Notes: generated from the sequence alone by a model not told the origin. 64,000 nt of DNA from Hemileia vastatrix (GCA_030280995.1 JASXTE010000015.1:5815001-5879000); one strand, 5' to 3'; positions 32,410 through 45,520 are shown, counted from the first letter of the stretch. Program-made: numbers and translations.

Positions 32410-35180
32410 ATCCTGATTAATTTCTATTGAAATTAATTTTGAGACTGGCATATTTAATTTTAGCTATGACCAAGTACTGTAAGTGCCATGGTTTGTATTA
32501 TATATATTGCTTTTAAATTTAATTTTGATAGGAATTAACAAGTATCATATGGCACCATGCATGGAACCCTGACAGAAACCACAAAACTTATAGGCAATGA
32601 ACCTCATAATTTCAATCAAAATTAATGTTTACCCCACATGTTGAATACAAGCCATGTTACATGGACTACACAGATATAGATAAAATTTAAAATGAATGGC
32701 TTAAAATTAATTTCAATCAAAATTAACCAAGGCATTTAAACATAAGTTTTTATATGGTGTACTTTATCAAACCAGTTAATCCAACTGCTGAGCTTACTAT
32801 ACTTATTGGAATTAAAGACATAGTCCATGTCCATTTTAATTTCCATTGAAATAAATTTTGACTAATACATAGTTAATACATGCTATGCCACTTACACTTT
32901 CCAGGCATAGCTACCATAAAATATGCCAGTATCAAAAATTAATTTCTATTGAAATTAATGAGCATGATAATCATGAATTTCTGGAGTCAACTTCTTATTT
33001 TTATCCGTGTTGCCTTTCCAACATTAATTTCAATCAAAATTACTTTTGATACTGTCATATAGCATGTAGCTATTCCTGGAAAGTGTAAGTGGCATAGTGT
33101 GTATTCATTATGTATTGGTCAACATGAATTTTGATTGAATTTAATATTGACATTTGCATATTGAACCCAAGCTAGCAAACAACCCAAAAGATTCTTCATA
33201 AAACTTCCCATTAATTTTACCATAAATTAAGGATGACCATATACATATTGAATGGTAGCTATATCTGGTCTGAGGAAGTGGAGATAGCTTATATTCATTA
33301 TGTATTGGTCAACATTAATTTTGATCAAAATTAATGAGCATTTTGATCGTTATCTTTTTTAGTCAGTTATTTGTTTCAATGAATAATGGCATGCGAACAT
33401 TAATTTTGATTAAAATTAATGTTGAAATGATATAATGCTTTTTTGCATGAAATGTAAAGGACAGCAAGTATTCTTAAGTATTGAAATTTACTATACATTT
33501 TGAGGGTAAATATAATATTTACATATCCATATTAATTTCTATAAAAGTTAATTTTGACCAATACGTAATAAATAGCAAATATGCCTGGCTAGTGTAAGTG
33601 GCATAGCTTTTATTTAATCTGCATTTGGCAAAATTATTTTTGATCGAAATTAAGGTTTATGATTATCATCAATTTATGCAGTCAGTTGCTTACTGTTATG
33701 CATGGTAACATGTCAACATTAATTTTAATTAAAATTGAATTTGACATGCCACCAAGCGTTTTTCTGTAAGATGAATGGTAAAGCCATCTATTCTTAAGTA
33801 AACACGTTACAATGCATATTGAGCATGTATATATCATTTACACATTAATATTTATTTCAATCAAAATTACTTTTGATACTGTCATATAGCATGTAGCTAT
33901 GACTGGAAGGTGTTAGTGGCATAGTGTGTATTCATTATGTATTGTTCAACATTAATTTCATTCAAATTTAATATTGACATTTGCATATTGAACCCAAGCC
34001 AGCAAACAACCCAAAAGTTTCTTCAAAAAACTTCCCATTAATTTTGATTGAAATTAAGGCTGACCATATACATATTGATTGGTAGTTATATCTGGTCTGA
34101 GTAAGTGGAGATAGCTTATATTCAATATGTATTGGTCAACATTAATTCTGATCAAAATTAATGAGCATTTTGATCATGAACTTTTTCAATCAGTTAGTTG
34201 TTTCAATGCATAATGGCATGCCAACATTAATTTTGATCAAAATTTATGTTGAAATGATATAATTCTTTTTGCATGACATGTAAAGGACAGCAAGTATTCT
34301 TAAGTATTAAAATTTACTATACATGTTGAGGGTAAATATAATATTTACATATCCATATTAATTTCTATATAAATTAATTTTGACCAATACATTATAAATA
34401 GTAAATATGCCTGGCTAGTGTAATTGGCATAGCTTTTATTTAATCTGCATTTGGCAGCATTAATCTCGATTGAAATCAAGGTTCATTATTATCATCAACT
34501 TATGCTGTCAGTTGGTTACTGATATGCATGGTAACATGTCAACATTAATTTTAATTAAAATTGAATTTGACATGCCAACAAGCATTTTTCTGTAAGATGA
34601 AAAGTAGGGCCCTCTATTCTTAAGTAAACACATTACATTGCATATTGAGCATGTATATATAATTTACACATTAATATCAATTTCAATAAAAATTAATGTT
34701 GACAAATACACATTGAACACATGCTTTACAACTTACAAACACCAGATATAACTACCATTCAATATGTATATGGTCAACCCTAATTTTGATCAAAATTAAT
34801 GAGCAGTTTTATGAAGAATTTTTGGGTTGTTGGCTGGTTTGGATTCAATATTAAAATGTCAATATTAAATTTGAATGAAATTAATGTTCATTAATACATA
34901 ATGAATACACACTATGCCACTTAAACTTTATAGGAATAACCATCATTCAATATTCCAGTATCAAAAATTAATTTTGATGGAAATTAATTTTGGAAAGGCA
35001 CCATGCATAAAAATATTCAGTTGACTCCAGAAATTCATGATTAACATGCTCATTGATTTTGATCAAAATTAAATTTGAAACTGGCATATTTAATGGTAGC
35101 TATTCCTGGCAAGTTTAAGTGGCATAGAATGTATTCACTATGTATTGGTAAACATTAATTTAGATTGAAATTAATATGGA
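32410..35180. repeat. Array of about 29 palindromes ATTAATTTTGATCAAAATTA
   Basis: A 20-24 base palindrome (half-site CATTAATTTTGAT) recurs about every 100 bases; the best copies are at 33313, 33399, 34140, 34225 and 34778. Some copies keep the symmetry while changing the centre (TTTCAATC, TTTCTATTG). Superimposed is a direct duplication of an approximately 827-base unit (33023-33850 against 33851-34675). The last part (34675-35160) is an inverted version of the same sequence. No ORF is present. It resembles an enlarged subterminal repeat region of a CACTA-like element. Confidence 0.85.
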
Positions 35181-35390
35181 TACATAAATGTGACATAAAG
35201 AGGTATGGACCATTTATTTGTTGAAAATACAATTTTATATCTCATACATTTTTTGTTTTTCATAAAAAAAATTTTACTCTCTCTCAATATCACGTTATAA
35301 AATTTACCAAGTTTCTTTGAAAAATAACAGAATACATAAAATTCAATATAAGATAGCTATATTACACAGAAGATCACCGTTATACCCTAG

Positions 35391-37020
35391 TTATGATGAT
35401 GTTGATTCTGTATTAATTAATTCCTGAATCTTTACCAGATCAGTTTCAGCTCCAACCCCAAGTGACTCACGTTCATTCACAGATAATGCTGCCAAAAATG
35501 TTTCTGAATAACAACTCTTGGGGAGGTATTTGGGAACATTCAATATACCATCTTGTGCAACTGTCCTTTCTGATGACCGTGAATATGTTTTTGATGCCAA
35601 TTTTCTTTGAGCTGGTGTATGGGCTGAGTCCTTTGTCATCTTATCCATTTTTTAAACAAATCATTGGGTTAGGATTTTTGCATCAAGGAATAACTTGAAT
35701 GGGTGCTGGTGGTGGGCCTTCCTCAATATCAGAGATGAATCTAGTATAATGAAAAGGCACAACAAAACCTGGCACATCACTGCAGAGATCTCTTGCTAAC
35801 TTGTAGCATGCACTAGCAATCTGAATGCCAATTAAATAAGCTTCATAATAACAAAAATCAAAGTGAAATAAAAACATACCTTGGTCCCATAACAATTTAC
35901 TTCTGCCCTTGACCTCTTTTCCATCTTTTCTCTTTCCACCCTTTCCTCTTCTTACCCAAAAAAACTTATCATCTCATTCCCCTAATTAAATACCCATTTC
36001 TCAATAACACATTGATTGAACTGAAGCTTTGACTGATCTATTGTATTCAAGGTGGTGAGCCACCTGATACAGTGGTTGCAAACTATGCTTCCCATGACTT
36101 GATTCCAAGTTGATTCCGAAAAATCATGGCAAGTCCAATAAAAGGAAAATTTGTGAAAATTTTTTTCTTGAAATTCACGCTCTAAGTTTCTTTTGACAGA
36201 AAGTGGGAGATGTGCTCCTCCTTTTATTCCTCGAGGATCAGGTTCTGGAAAAAAATTGGGTAGTCAAATTTTAGATCTCAAGAAGGCTATAGAATTGGTT
36301 ATCAGAAATTGTCAATCAGATGCAGAATCAGCACGGTTAGAAGATTAGACTTGGGTTAGGACAGTTTGAATTGGTTCCAAGATTTCCAATTTTCAATCTC
36401 CAAAGGTTTTGGGCTCGCAGGATATTTTGCTATTTGTGTTGGCCCCCCAAGACAATACTTCAGAAAGTGGTAAATATTTCTATTTAGACTGTCTGATCTC
36501 CTAGGAACATCATTCCTTCTAACTAAGCCTCTTACAGCCTTAAACACTGTTCACGTTCATGAGACTTTGCTGAATTGAGTCTGTGTTAATCACTGTTGCC
36601 AATGATGATTGAGGGATTCACTTACAATTCAAATCAGTTAATTTAATTGGTTGTTTTTAAATAAAAAATACACTACAAATTTGACTTACCAGCTACACTT
36701 TTGCTTTCTCCTTGGTTAGGCTGAGCATATTATGATTGGTCTCCAAAAAATTCTCTCAATACTTCACTATCCCAGTCTCTTTCTAGCTGATCCGCATGCT
36801 GATCAGCACTTTCAGGAGCAAAAGGATGATTGGGATTAAAATTTCTCAGTTTTTCATGAGACTCTTGGCCTGGATTGGGATTAGATGGTACAGATTGAGA
36901 TGCATCTGGAGGTGGATAAGCAGGGGGTGGTGGTGGAGTATTTCGAGTATTAGTATGTTGAGGTGGAAAAAAATCAGAATCGGTTGGGTCAACAGACATC
37001 CCTTCAAAATTATCATCCAT
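35391..37020 (-). pseudogene. Gene Y: unrecognised multi-exon gene
   Basis: On the minus strand the ATG at 37020 opens a 96-codon acidic Pro-rich segment (MDDNFEGMSVDPTD, NTPPPPPAYPPP, HADQLERDWDSEVLREFF). Further segments follow: 36547-36356 (RNDVPRRSDSLNRNIYHFLK); about 36245-35990 (RGIKGGAHLPLSVKRNLERE, NFHKFSFYWTCHDFSESTWN); 35895-35683 (CYYEAYLIGIQIASACYKLA, DVPGFVVPFHYTRFISDIEE); and an 85-codon end (35648-35391). One stop near 35994 and uncertain joins mean it is probably decayed. The family is not recognised. It is co-oriented with and directly downstream of the Tnp2-like gene, so it may be that transposon's second gene. Confidence 0.45.
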
Positions 37021-37445
37021 AATGAACTGTAATAAAATAAAATAAAATAAAAATAATCAGTCTTTAAAATCTATACCTATCAAAGTTAAAGTAAAGAAAT
37101 ATACTATGTTTATAGTCTTGTTAAGGTGTATGTTCTCTTGGGGAAAAATAAAGTGAATAATATATAGCTATCAGCTAAAGTGGGAAGGTCAAACTATTAA
37201 TAGTAGATAAATGAGCAAGAAGATTATTCATTTAGTAACATTTTTATCATATTTCTAATTATCATGATTTTCTTTCATTCATTCTTACATTTAAGATAAA
37301 AATGACTCATTGAAAGCATGGGTTCTCTTTCCTTAAAAGAAACCAATGTAATTCTTCACTGATTTAAGATAAGGTAAGTCAGATGCATTGAATTTTTAAT
37401 AGAGCATTGAATTGTTTCTTTTACCATTTACAAACATCACCAATC
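37021..37445. other. Spacer between gene Y and the Tnp2-like relic
   Basis: AT-rich, no ORF; likely the promoter region of gene Y on the minus strand. Confidence 0.4.
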
Positions 37446-40400
37446 CTACAAATTTCCCCAATCCCAAATTAACACAAAGATATTAGTCAACAGAAAACAA
37501 ATGTTATTAATTATTTCACTCACTGCTTTCTGCAGTCCAATGGCCATGACAACCTCCTCTTGGATTCCAAAAATTCCTTTTTTGTGCTCAACAGTAGCTA
37601 CATGTCCAATTATTGCATCTTTCTTAATCACAATTTGATTTGCTTTGGCTACTCTTACTAACCAACAATGCACTTGTGGGAAAATCTCATAGAGATCCTT
37701 TGATGTTACTTCTGGACAGAGCTCCTTGAAAGGACTAACTTTTAAATAAATTTGATCATTCTCTTCCTTTGACCTGAAAAGATTATCAATTTTCCCAAAC
37801 TGGCTATCTTTTCCATAGTTGAATTCAATTTTTGAATTAGCAATGTGTGGATGGTAACTAGTAAACCTCTTTCCATTTATTAATATGCTTGCTAGGTTTT
37901 CAACTACCTGATCCCCACTTTTCTCTGATGCTGTCAAAGACCGTCTTGAAGTTTCTTTTCCCATTTGTGCCCTTACCCATTTAGTTAATAATGCCATACT
38001 TAGATGGATGCATTTGTTTTGTTTATCAAGATCAATATGGATATTTTTAGTCTCACATTGATCATTATCTTCAGCTTCACCAAGATCTAATACCCTAGAC
38101 TTCCGATACCAATGTTTGAGCATTGTTAGAGGTATCTCTACTGTGGTCAAAATTAATGAATTAGCACATCTGAGTTTTTAAATCATTTCTTAAAAACATT
38201 ACATACGTGGATTGTGATTGTTTGGAATTTCAGATAATAGGGAGTATCAAAGTTAGAAATCTTCCTTTTCAAAATACCACTTTTTTCCATTAAATCAACA
38301 ATGATTATTTTTTAATATATGGCATATTGTACCCCCAAAACACCTTTCTACTTAGAATTAATTTCAAGTTTGTGGCTTTCTTTTTGTGTTGTGAAATATG
38401 TTTTATATAATTTCAAATTTCTAACTTTGATACCCCCTAATATATGTTTCACCCGCTCTCCAGACCAAGTAGCTGTACCTGATGATGGACCAAGACACTT
38501 TATCATTTCAGGATAATATTGAGTGATATGCAGATTTAGCTTTGCGTTAATATTCTTCGAACCCTCTTCCAGGCACTCACGATACTCTAACAGAAATTGA
38601 TCTATATCTTTAAGCTAATTAGTCTGTATATTTTTTAATTAAAAAAAATTGGTAATTGAGAATAATTTTACAAGTGACTTGAGAAGATAATATTCACTTG
38701 GTTTTTCAGCTGGAGAAGCTATAGATTCAGATTCTTAAAAATTTTCAAACCAAAGAGGTATAAGCAAAAAAGGGAAGTAGAGAGTATACAGCATGTGCCA
38801 TTCTGCTGCCTTGAGGGATCCTGCCTTTTTAGATCCTACTTATTTTGGAACTTGTGTTAGCCAAAAAGGCCTTCTTACTTGATCAATCATCTTCCATACA
38901 ACCTGTAGCTCTGCTGCTGTAATTTTTGGATTACTACTACCTTCATTTTCCTTCTCCTTACCTTTCCTTTTATTTTCCTCATCTCTAGCTGTTTCATTTG
39001 ATGAGTGAGATCCTTAACTCTGTGATATTCTAATGCTCTGTTACATTAAGTTATACAATTAATTCCTACTTCCACTGCTGTGAGACTGTAATGAGGCCGA
39101 ATCGCTATGTGGAGGAATAAATTTGGAGCCAGATGACCTACTCTGGCTTCTTGATCAATTTGTTCCCAATCCTTCACTATCTAGTCCATTATGACTTGAT
39201 GACTGTCTTTAACTTGTAAGTCTTTTCTACTTATGCTGTCTTGTGTGTCCTGTATCATTATCATCATTATTTGTGGTGCTTAATCTACTTCTATGTTTTT
39301 TAGAATGTTTGTGCAGTGAAGTATCAGAAAAGAAATCATCATCTTCTTCTCTTACATGCCAATTTTTATCCTTTTCCAGCTTTCTTTCTAGATCTTTTGC
39401 TGCATTTTGGATTTGAAAATAGTTTAGACTGTGATCTTTTAGGTTGCCAAGCATATATGAATGCATAACATCAATTGAGAAATATTCAGTTGGAAACCAA
39501 TATTCAAGGTTATTCAGCTCACTCCATCATACCCCATCATTCTGAACAATTGACACACACTCCCAATGTGACTTAGAATTTTTCCACCTTGTTGCCCAGC
39601 ACATATGATCCTCATGATTCTGTAATGTGAAAATTTCACACATTCTTTCCACTAATTTTATCTTTAGAGATATTACAGAAAGAGCAGAACATTCTTGCAG
39701 AGTGACTCGAAAAGCCAGCCAATTTTTTAGTTCAGGAATGTCACCTATCAAAGAGAACAATGCAACTTTTAATTTCTGGCCTCGTGGATAAAGATGCATA
39801 TTTTCAATAATCATACCATCCCATAGAGTTTTTAGATCATTAAACAGAGTTTTAGAAGGTAATTAAGCTGTTCACTTGTGGGTTCTGTTGCTCCAGGTAT
39901 AATAGCATACAAAAAAAGATTTTCCATTTTGTATCTATCTTCTTGAGGTAGGTTCATACACTCCATAATAATATTGACTACAGACTTCTGATGACCTTCA
40001 ATACTATTACAACCAGGCCTAAACTAGTCAACATATAAAGTAAACATTAAATTTCCTGAAGCTATTGTATATTCATCATCATTGCCACCCAGAGATGGAG
40101 TGGTAATGGGAAAGTATTTCCAAATTGAACCATCACAAACATCCTTCATCAAATCACACTGTACATCCTCTGCCACAGGGGTGTTCTTCTCAATCAGAAG
40201 CTCAAATTTAAACATTTTTATCTTTTCCTTAAGCCTGTCGATAAAAGAATGGTGATGAAATTTTTTAAGGGATAAGTATTTTACATGTTCTTGATGTTCC
40301 TTCATAAAATACAGCCTTTCATCACACTTAACTACAATTTTTCCTGCCCCAAACATTTTTAAATAGCACTTTGATGATGAAAAAAATGGCTGATTTCAAC

Positions 40401-41027
40401 ATAGTATAGATGGTTGTGATTCAGAGTTATACTCATAAAGAGCAAAGAATTCAGGACAGCATGTTTTATTGTAGAATGATTGATTGAGCTTTAATCGACT
40501 AAAAACCATACCTATTGAGTGTGGGATCAGGGGGACAATGCTATCAGAATACAGTCTTCCACTATAAAATAGAAGTTTGAGCTTTTTAATTTCTTCATCC
40601 AAAAATTGAGTACAACCTTCTTTGCTCAAACAATGAATCAGTTGAAAGCTTTTCTTCCTGCCACAAAATTATTTGGCTATACCGTTCCCCAAGACTTGAG
40701 TTTCTAGAGACTGTTGAAGATCCTTCTGCCCCCAATAGCAACTGCCCCTATATAATAAATTATCAAAACATCATAAAGACTTTTATTCTTACTTTGAACT
40801 ATAGATATACATCTTAATGTTTCTTTGGAGCTGGAACTTCCAATTTTAAGTGGATTTTTTGAAGAAATAACCATCTGGGCCTTCCTATTTCTTTCCTTTT
40901 GATATTTTGCATGAGAATTAGAGCTTTTGAAAGCCATACCAACTTCAAAGAACCCAGAAGAAGTCTGATACTTTCTATTGACACATCCAAGCTCTTGACA
41001 TTGACATACATCGAAAAATGGAGGCAT
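37446..41027 (-). pseudogene. Tnp2-like (CACTA/EnSpm-type) transposase relic
   Basis: The segments in order match basidiomycete Tnp2-family transposases: MPPFFDVCQCQELGC; an intron near 40790-40745; NKTCCPEFFALYEYNSES; KMFKFELLIEKNTPVAEDVQ, then DVCDGSIWKYFP; SGNLMFTLYVD followed by a stop; MNLPQEDRYKMENLFLYAII and GATEPTSEQLNYLL; HLYPRGQKLKVALFSLIGDI; WFPTEYFSIDVMHSYMLGNL; LGPSSGTATWSGERV; then the 234-codon end (37446-38150). A 200-bp MITE (38239-38438) interrupts it after GERV. The protein would cut DNA at the ends of its transposon. Multiple stops (for example near 40028, 40394, 39830) show it is dead. The Tnp2 call rests on recalled family motifs and is not search-verified. Confidence 0.75.
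38239..38438. mobile_element. 200-bp MITE (copy 1) inside the Tnp2-like relic
   Basis: Termini AGGGAGTATCAAAGTTAGAA and the complementary TTCTAACTTTGATACCCCCT form inverted repeats of about 21 bp with one mismatch. AAT is directly repeated at 38236-38238 and 38439-38441. It has the same length as, and opposite orientation to, the copy at 54144-54343. It has no coding capacity. Confidence 0.93.
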
Positions 41028-42719
41028 TGTAGTTGTGATAAATGTAGGAATAAGTTAGCTGTTGAAAGTTACCGATTGAAGGTATTCATTTTTTTGAAAG
41101 GCACTAGCTAATATAAGATATATTTTTTTATCAAAAGAATATGATGGAATATGTCTTGAAATTATTTAAGTTTAAATGTTTACTTTTTAATCAGATAAAT
41201 TACATATTAATTAAAAGCTATGCAGTCTACATTATTTGTATTCTGCATACTCTCTTAATTTGTACAACAATGCATGCATGTTTATCAGAATATTTTCTAT
41301 CATAGAAAAAAATCTATTGTACACACAAGCATCTTATTTATTCTTCTATCAAATCCCTTCTGAATTATATCTAACTACCCTATAATTATTTGATTTTAGT
41401 AAAAAATTTTAGTTATGGACTATAAGAAAAGTAAGCCATAATTTTAACATAATTATTTAAAAAATTACCCCATCATCAAAGTTAAAACCAAAAATAAGGT
41501 TAATATTTTGTAAAAAAAAATCACAAACATATTTCCTTCACTTTGAAAATTGTTCTGTACTAGGTAGAATTTTCCATAAAGAAATAATCAAAAATACTCA
41601 AATAATAGATGCTACAAATGTGTAAACCTTAAAGCATTACAAAAAATCTGAAACCTTGTATAAATTTTCATACATAAATGTGAAGAAGTGACACTCTAGT
41701 CTATTTTTTCAGGTTGAAAAAAATTACTCAATGGAATATGTATTACTATCATATTGGATCAAAAATAATTTTTTGGTAATAAAAAAATGAACATAGCCTC
41801 ACATTTATCAAATTTTTTTTGTGGAAACATTTTTAAGTAAGAATAGTATTTGAAGATAGTGGTTGTTAAAAGATGAATTGAAGCAAAAAATGAATAATCA
41901 GTTTTGAATAAAACAACAAAATAACTTTTTAGCATATGCTACACTAATATCATAAGTCTTTCACATGTATTATTATTATCTTTTAAAAAAATATTGGAAG
42001 TAAATGAATGATAACGGAAATAAATAATATGGCTTAAAAATAAATCTTAAGCCTATAGAGTAAATATGGAATTTTGGAAGAAGAAAAATTTTCTTAATAA
42101 AAATGTGCTTTATTGTCACATTATAATCACAAAATAGAATAATTTCACTCTTATTACACTTATTTATGTTTCTGTTTAATAGTGAAATGCTTTAGATGGC
42201 AGTTCAAAATCAAAATTGAAACTACTACGTAGAACAATGTCTTGATACTAACATACTTTTTTAAGTCTTTAAACAGACACTTATGGTGATCTCAATAATA
42301 TTAAAATTGATTTGAATTGTATTTTTTATCAAATATCTATGTGGTCTAATGTAATAATTGAGATACTACAGTTTAACCTTCTGTTACAAACTTGGCAAGA
42401 AAATATCTGTAAATTTTTTTAGAACAAATATCCAATTTTGCTTTCAACAAGATGGGAAAGTGAATATTATGATATGTTAAGTGATATGTTCAAGCTTTGC
42501 TCAATCTGTGCTCAGCTGAAGATCTAAGTAATCACCAAGCTCCAAGAGACCTGTGATTGAGTTGGGTTAAATCTAGGTCTAACTGATTACCAAATCTTTG
42601 TCCAATTGATTTAAAGCTTGTTTCACAATGAATCCCCACCAGCTTTCCAAAAGCTTTCGAACCACTTCCCAACCCTTTTAAATTAGGGGTATTAATAGCA
42701 ATACTCCCCCAAATTTTTG
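41028..42719. other. AT-rich region without recognisable genes
   Basis: No supported ORF. A less AT-rich stretch at 42480-42720 contains a purine/pyrimidine-balanced sequence of unknown origin joined to the dioxygenase relic to its right. Confidence 0.6.
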
Positions 42720-43125
42720 GTGGTGTATGGTTTGAAAAATATAAGCTCTTTCATTTTGTTTTAGCTGGAGATAGTATTGGTTGGCCAGTTTTCAGATTGA
42801 TATATGAGAAATTTTTAAAAGTAAGATAATTGGCGTCATTCCTATTGATACAAATCTTTTTGTGGAATCCTGAATGAGTAACAATAAAATTTGAAAATAA
42901 CAGATATTGGTTGCTAATGGATATTAAATTTTATTCACACCAATTTGCTATTCCATCTTTGTTAGTAAGTTGATGATTCTTTTTAAAAGATTTATAGCTG
43001 AGTTTTTTGAGGCAAAGAGCAAGAAAAGTATTAAAAGATGGTAAGGTATACCATTAGAAAAAATTGTCATCTTTTTCAGCTTTAAATAATTTTTTAAGTA
43101 AAGAATAAATGCCTATGGAAATAAA
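42720..43125 (-). pseudogene. Tet-like 2OG-Fe(II) dioxygenase 4 (remnant)
   Basis: Reading minus, it parallels the gene at 59360: LPSFNTFLALCLKKLSYKSF, NHQLTNKDGIANWC, LLFSNFIVTHSGFHKKI, then NYLTFKNFSYIN and TGQPILSPAKTK. At the iron-binding HxD position it reads CIN, so the motif is lost. Homology stops just after the TGQP..SPAK segment, before the distal His. Stops occur within. It is a nonfunctional remnant. Confidence 0.7.
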
Positions 43126-44830
43126 ATGAGTGACATGATTTTAAGAATGAAACATATATTATCCAACATACCAAGAGCATAGCCTTTTACAAATCCTGAT
43201 CTAAACAAGAAATAAATTAAATGAAATTTAGAAAAAAGGCTCAACTTTAAAGTTCATTATCTCAGCAAAAACTGAACCAAATTCAAATCCATTTATGGGA
43301 AATAAAAAATAGGCTTTAGAAGAAACTTCAGTCAAAATAGCATAATATTTAAAAAAACATAACCCTAGTTTTGACTGTGATTTTCAAAATTGCAAAAAAA
43401 TTTGAAAATTGATTATTAAAATTCCAACAAGATGGAGATATAAGCCAAGATAATCATCAGACAAGAGTTTCAGAAGCTTTATTCTCTAATTATGAAATAT
43501 AAAAACATAAAATAAATTAAGTAACATTTGTATAAAAAGGCTCAACTTTTAAGGTCAAAATCTCAGCAACCATTGAGCCAATTTCAAACCTGTTTGTGGG
43601 AAATAAAAGATAGGCTTCAGGAGAGCCTTTATTTAAATAAAATGTGATTTAAATAAAACTAACCCTAATTTTTTACATAAAAATTAAAAATAAAATAAAA
43701 TAAATTGGGAAAAAAGGCTCAAATTTAAAGGCCAATATCTCAGCAATTACTGAACCAAATTCAAATCTGTTTGTTAGAAATGAGAGGTAGTATTCAGGAG
43801 AAACTTCAGTTAAAAGAAAATTAGATTTGAATGAACCTAAACCACATTCTGAATCTGATTTTCAAAATTTTACAAAAATTTGAAAAGTGGTAATGGAGAT
43901 GAGAACAAGAAGATTTTATTAATTCCACAGTTATCCAGGTTTCAGTCATGCATATATTTAAGTATGAAATTTTTATATAAGGAAAGAGATATCATTTAGG
44001 GGTAAAAAAAATGATAAAACTTACCTTTATTGAAAAGTAGGAAAAAGAGATTGAGAAGGAATGATGTTGGAATTTAGGGGAACTTGGTTGTGGAGTAAGT
44101 GAAATGCATAAAGAATTTGAATTGTACGGATTTTAATGACATGGAACCAAAAAAAGGAAAAAAGAGGAAAGGGGGATATTGACCATGGAAAGGAGGATTG
44201 ATGAGTAGGTGATGGAGCTAAAAAAGAAAGAGAAATAGGAAGAGACAAAGAATGTTCATTTTACCATAAAAATCAAAAATAACCACTTTCAAAAAAAATT
44301 AAATACAAAAAAGAGATAAAAAACAGGAAAAAATACAAAAGAAATATAATTAGCAATAAAAGGATTAAAAAAATGAATAAAATGACTTACTTGGAGAGAT
44401 GTGATGAGAAAATAAATAAAACCAAATTGTTTGAGAGATTTTTGAGGAGAGGAGGAAAGGATATGAGGGATAAAATGAAAAAATAAACAGTGAAATATTA
44501 TGTGATTTCAGAAAATATGAAATTTCATGTTGAGCTAGTGAATGAAAACAAATAAGAAATTTAAAAAAGAGACATTCAGCATAAATTCAAAATAAAAATT
44601 AATTTGCAAAAAAAACACCAAACCAAGTGAATAAAGCACACAAGTAGAAAATCTGGAGAGTATGAAAAAAAATTAAAAGGGTTGTGTTTCAAAATGTTGG
44701 AAGGTGATTGGCATAATGACAGAGCATATTCTGGTTGAAAGAATGTTTTCTGATTCAAGGGAGGGGAGAGCTGGTTCAGTTTTAGGATTCTCTTCTTCAT
44801 AAAGATCATTGAAAAGTCATATAAGCTAAA
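43126..44830 (-). repeat. Inverted upstream region of a Harbinger/Tet element
   Basis: In reverse complement this matches 58130-59300 of the complete element: ACTTACTCCA...CAATTCCAACATC-like sequence (44030-44115), ATCCCTCATATCC (about 44455) and ACTCTCCGAATG-like sequence (about 44660). It contains three tandem copies (43238, 43545, 43717) of a roughly 70-base motif, CTCAACTTTAAAG...CTCAGCAA..ACTGAACCAA; the complete element has two (about 59000 and 59190). It presumably holds promoter and 5' introns of the dioxygenase gene. Confidence 0.7.
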
Positions 44831-44835
44831 GTGTC

Positions 44836-45520
44836 TTCCAAATCTTAGTCAGAATCATAGTCAGAAGCTAAAGTTAAAGTTATAGCATTCATAGCTGAGT
44901 GAAGTTGCTTCTTATCAGAGAGAAACTTTATTATTGTTGGTAGAAGGTTTAGATGATGAGTGGGAAGTGGGAATTCGACACCAAATGAGAAAGTGGGGTG
45001 TGTAAATAGAAAAAAATGTTATGTGTTCACCACCAAAATTAAGTAGCAAAGAGCGAAGTGACACATATGGATGAGAAAAAAATTTAAATTTTTGCCACCA
45101 AAATTAAGTAGCATATAGTTAAGAGAGACATAAGGATGGCATCTGCAATTGTATGTCATGTTACTTTATTACAAATTAATAATGGATGTGATGAGTTTGG
45201 GATCAGGAATTACAAATGGAAAATGGTGTATAAGAGGTGGGATAATGCATTATTGTGTATTCCTTATCCACTAGCCAAATTCCATCCTTATGTCTCTCTT
45301 CACTCTATGCTACTTAATTTTGGTGGCAAACACTTTACATTTTTTTCTATCTACAAAACCCACCTGCTTATTTGGTTGCAAATTCCCACTTCCCACTTAT
45401 CATATAAACCTTATACTAAAAATAATAAAGTGTCTCTCTACTAGGAAGCCACTTCACTCAGCTATGAATGCTATCACTTTAACTTTAGCTGCTCACTCTG
45501 ATTCTGAATTGGGTTTTGAA
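44836..45520. repeat. Large inverted repeat with about 280-bp arms
   Basis: Arms 44836-45125 and 45245-45520 are reverse complements with moderate divergence (shared GTGGGAAGTGGGAATT, CATTCATAGCTGAGTGAAGT, GCCACCAAAATTAAGTAGCA). Each arm carries the 5' end of a Harbinger-type gene, so two copies meet head to head. The motif CCACCAAAATTAAGTAGCA is also directly repeated within the left arm (45020 and 45087). Confidence 0.75.

Noticed and set aside
32410..35180. CRISPR array
   Set aside because: Repeats are palindromic and variable with spacers that are themselves duplicated; the context is eukaryotic with transposases.
45136..45444. 102-codon plus frame before the Harbinger gene
   Set aside because: It crosses the inverted-repeat centre and has no similarity to the transposase copy at 60.6-61.1 kb.
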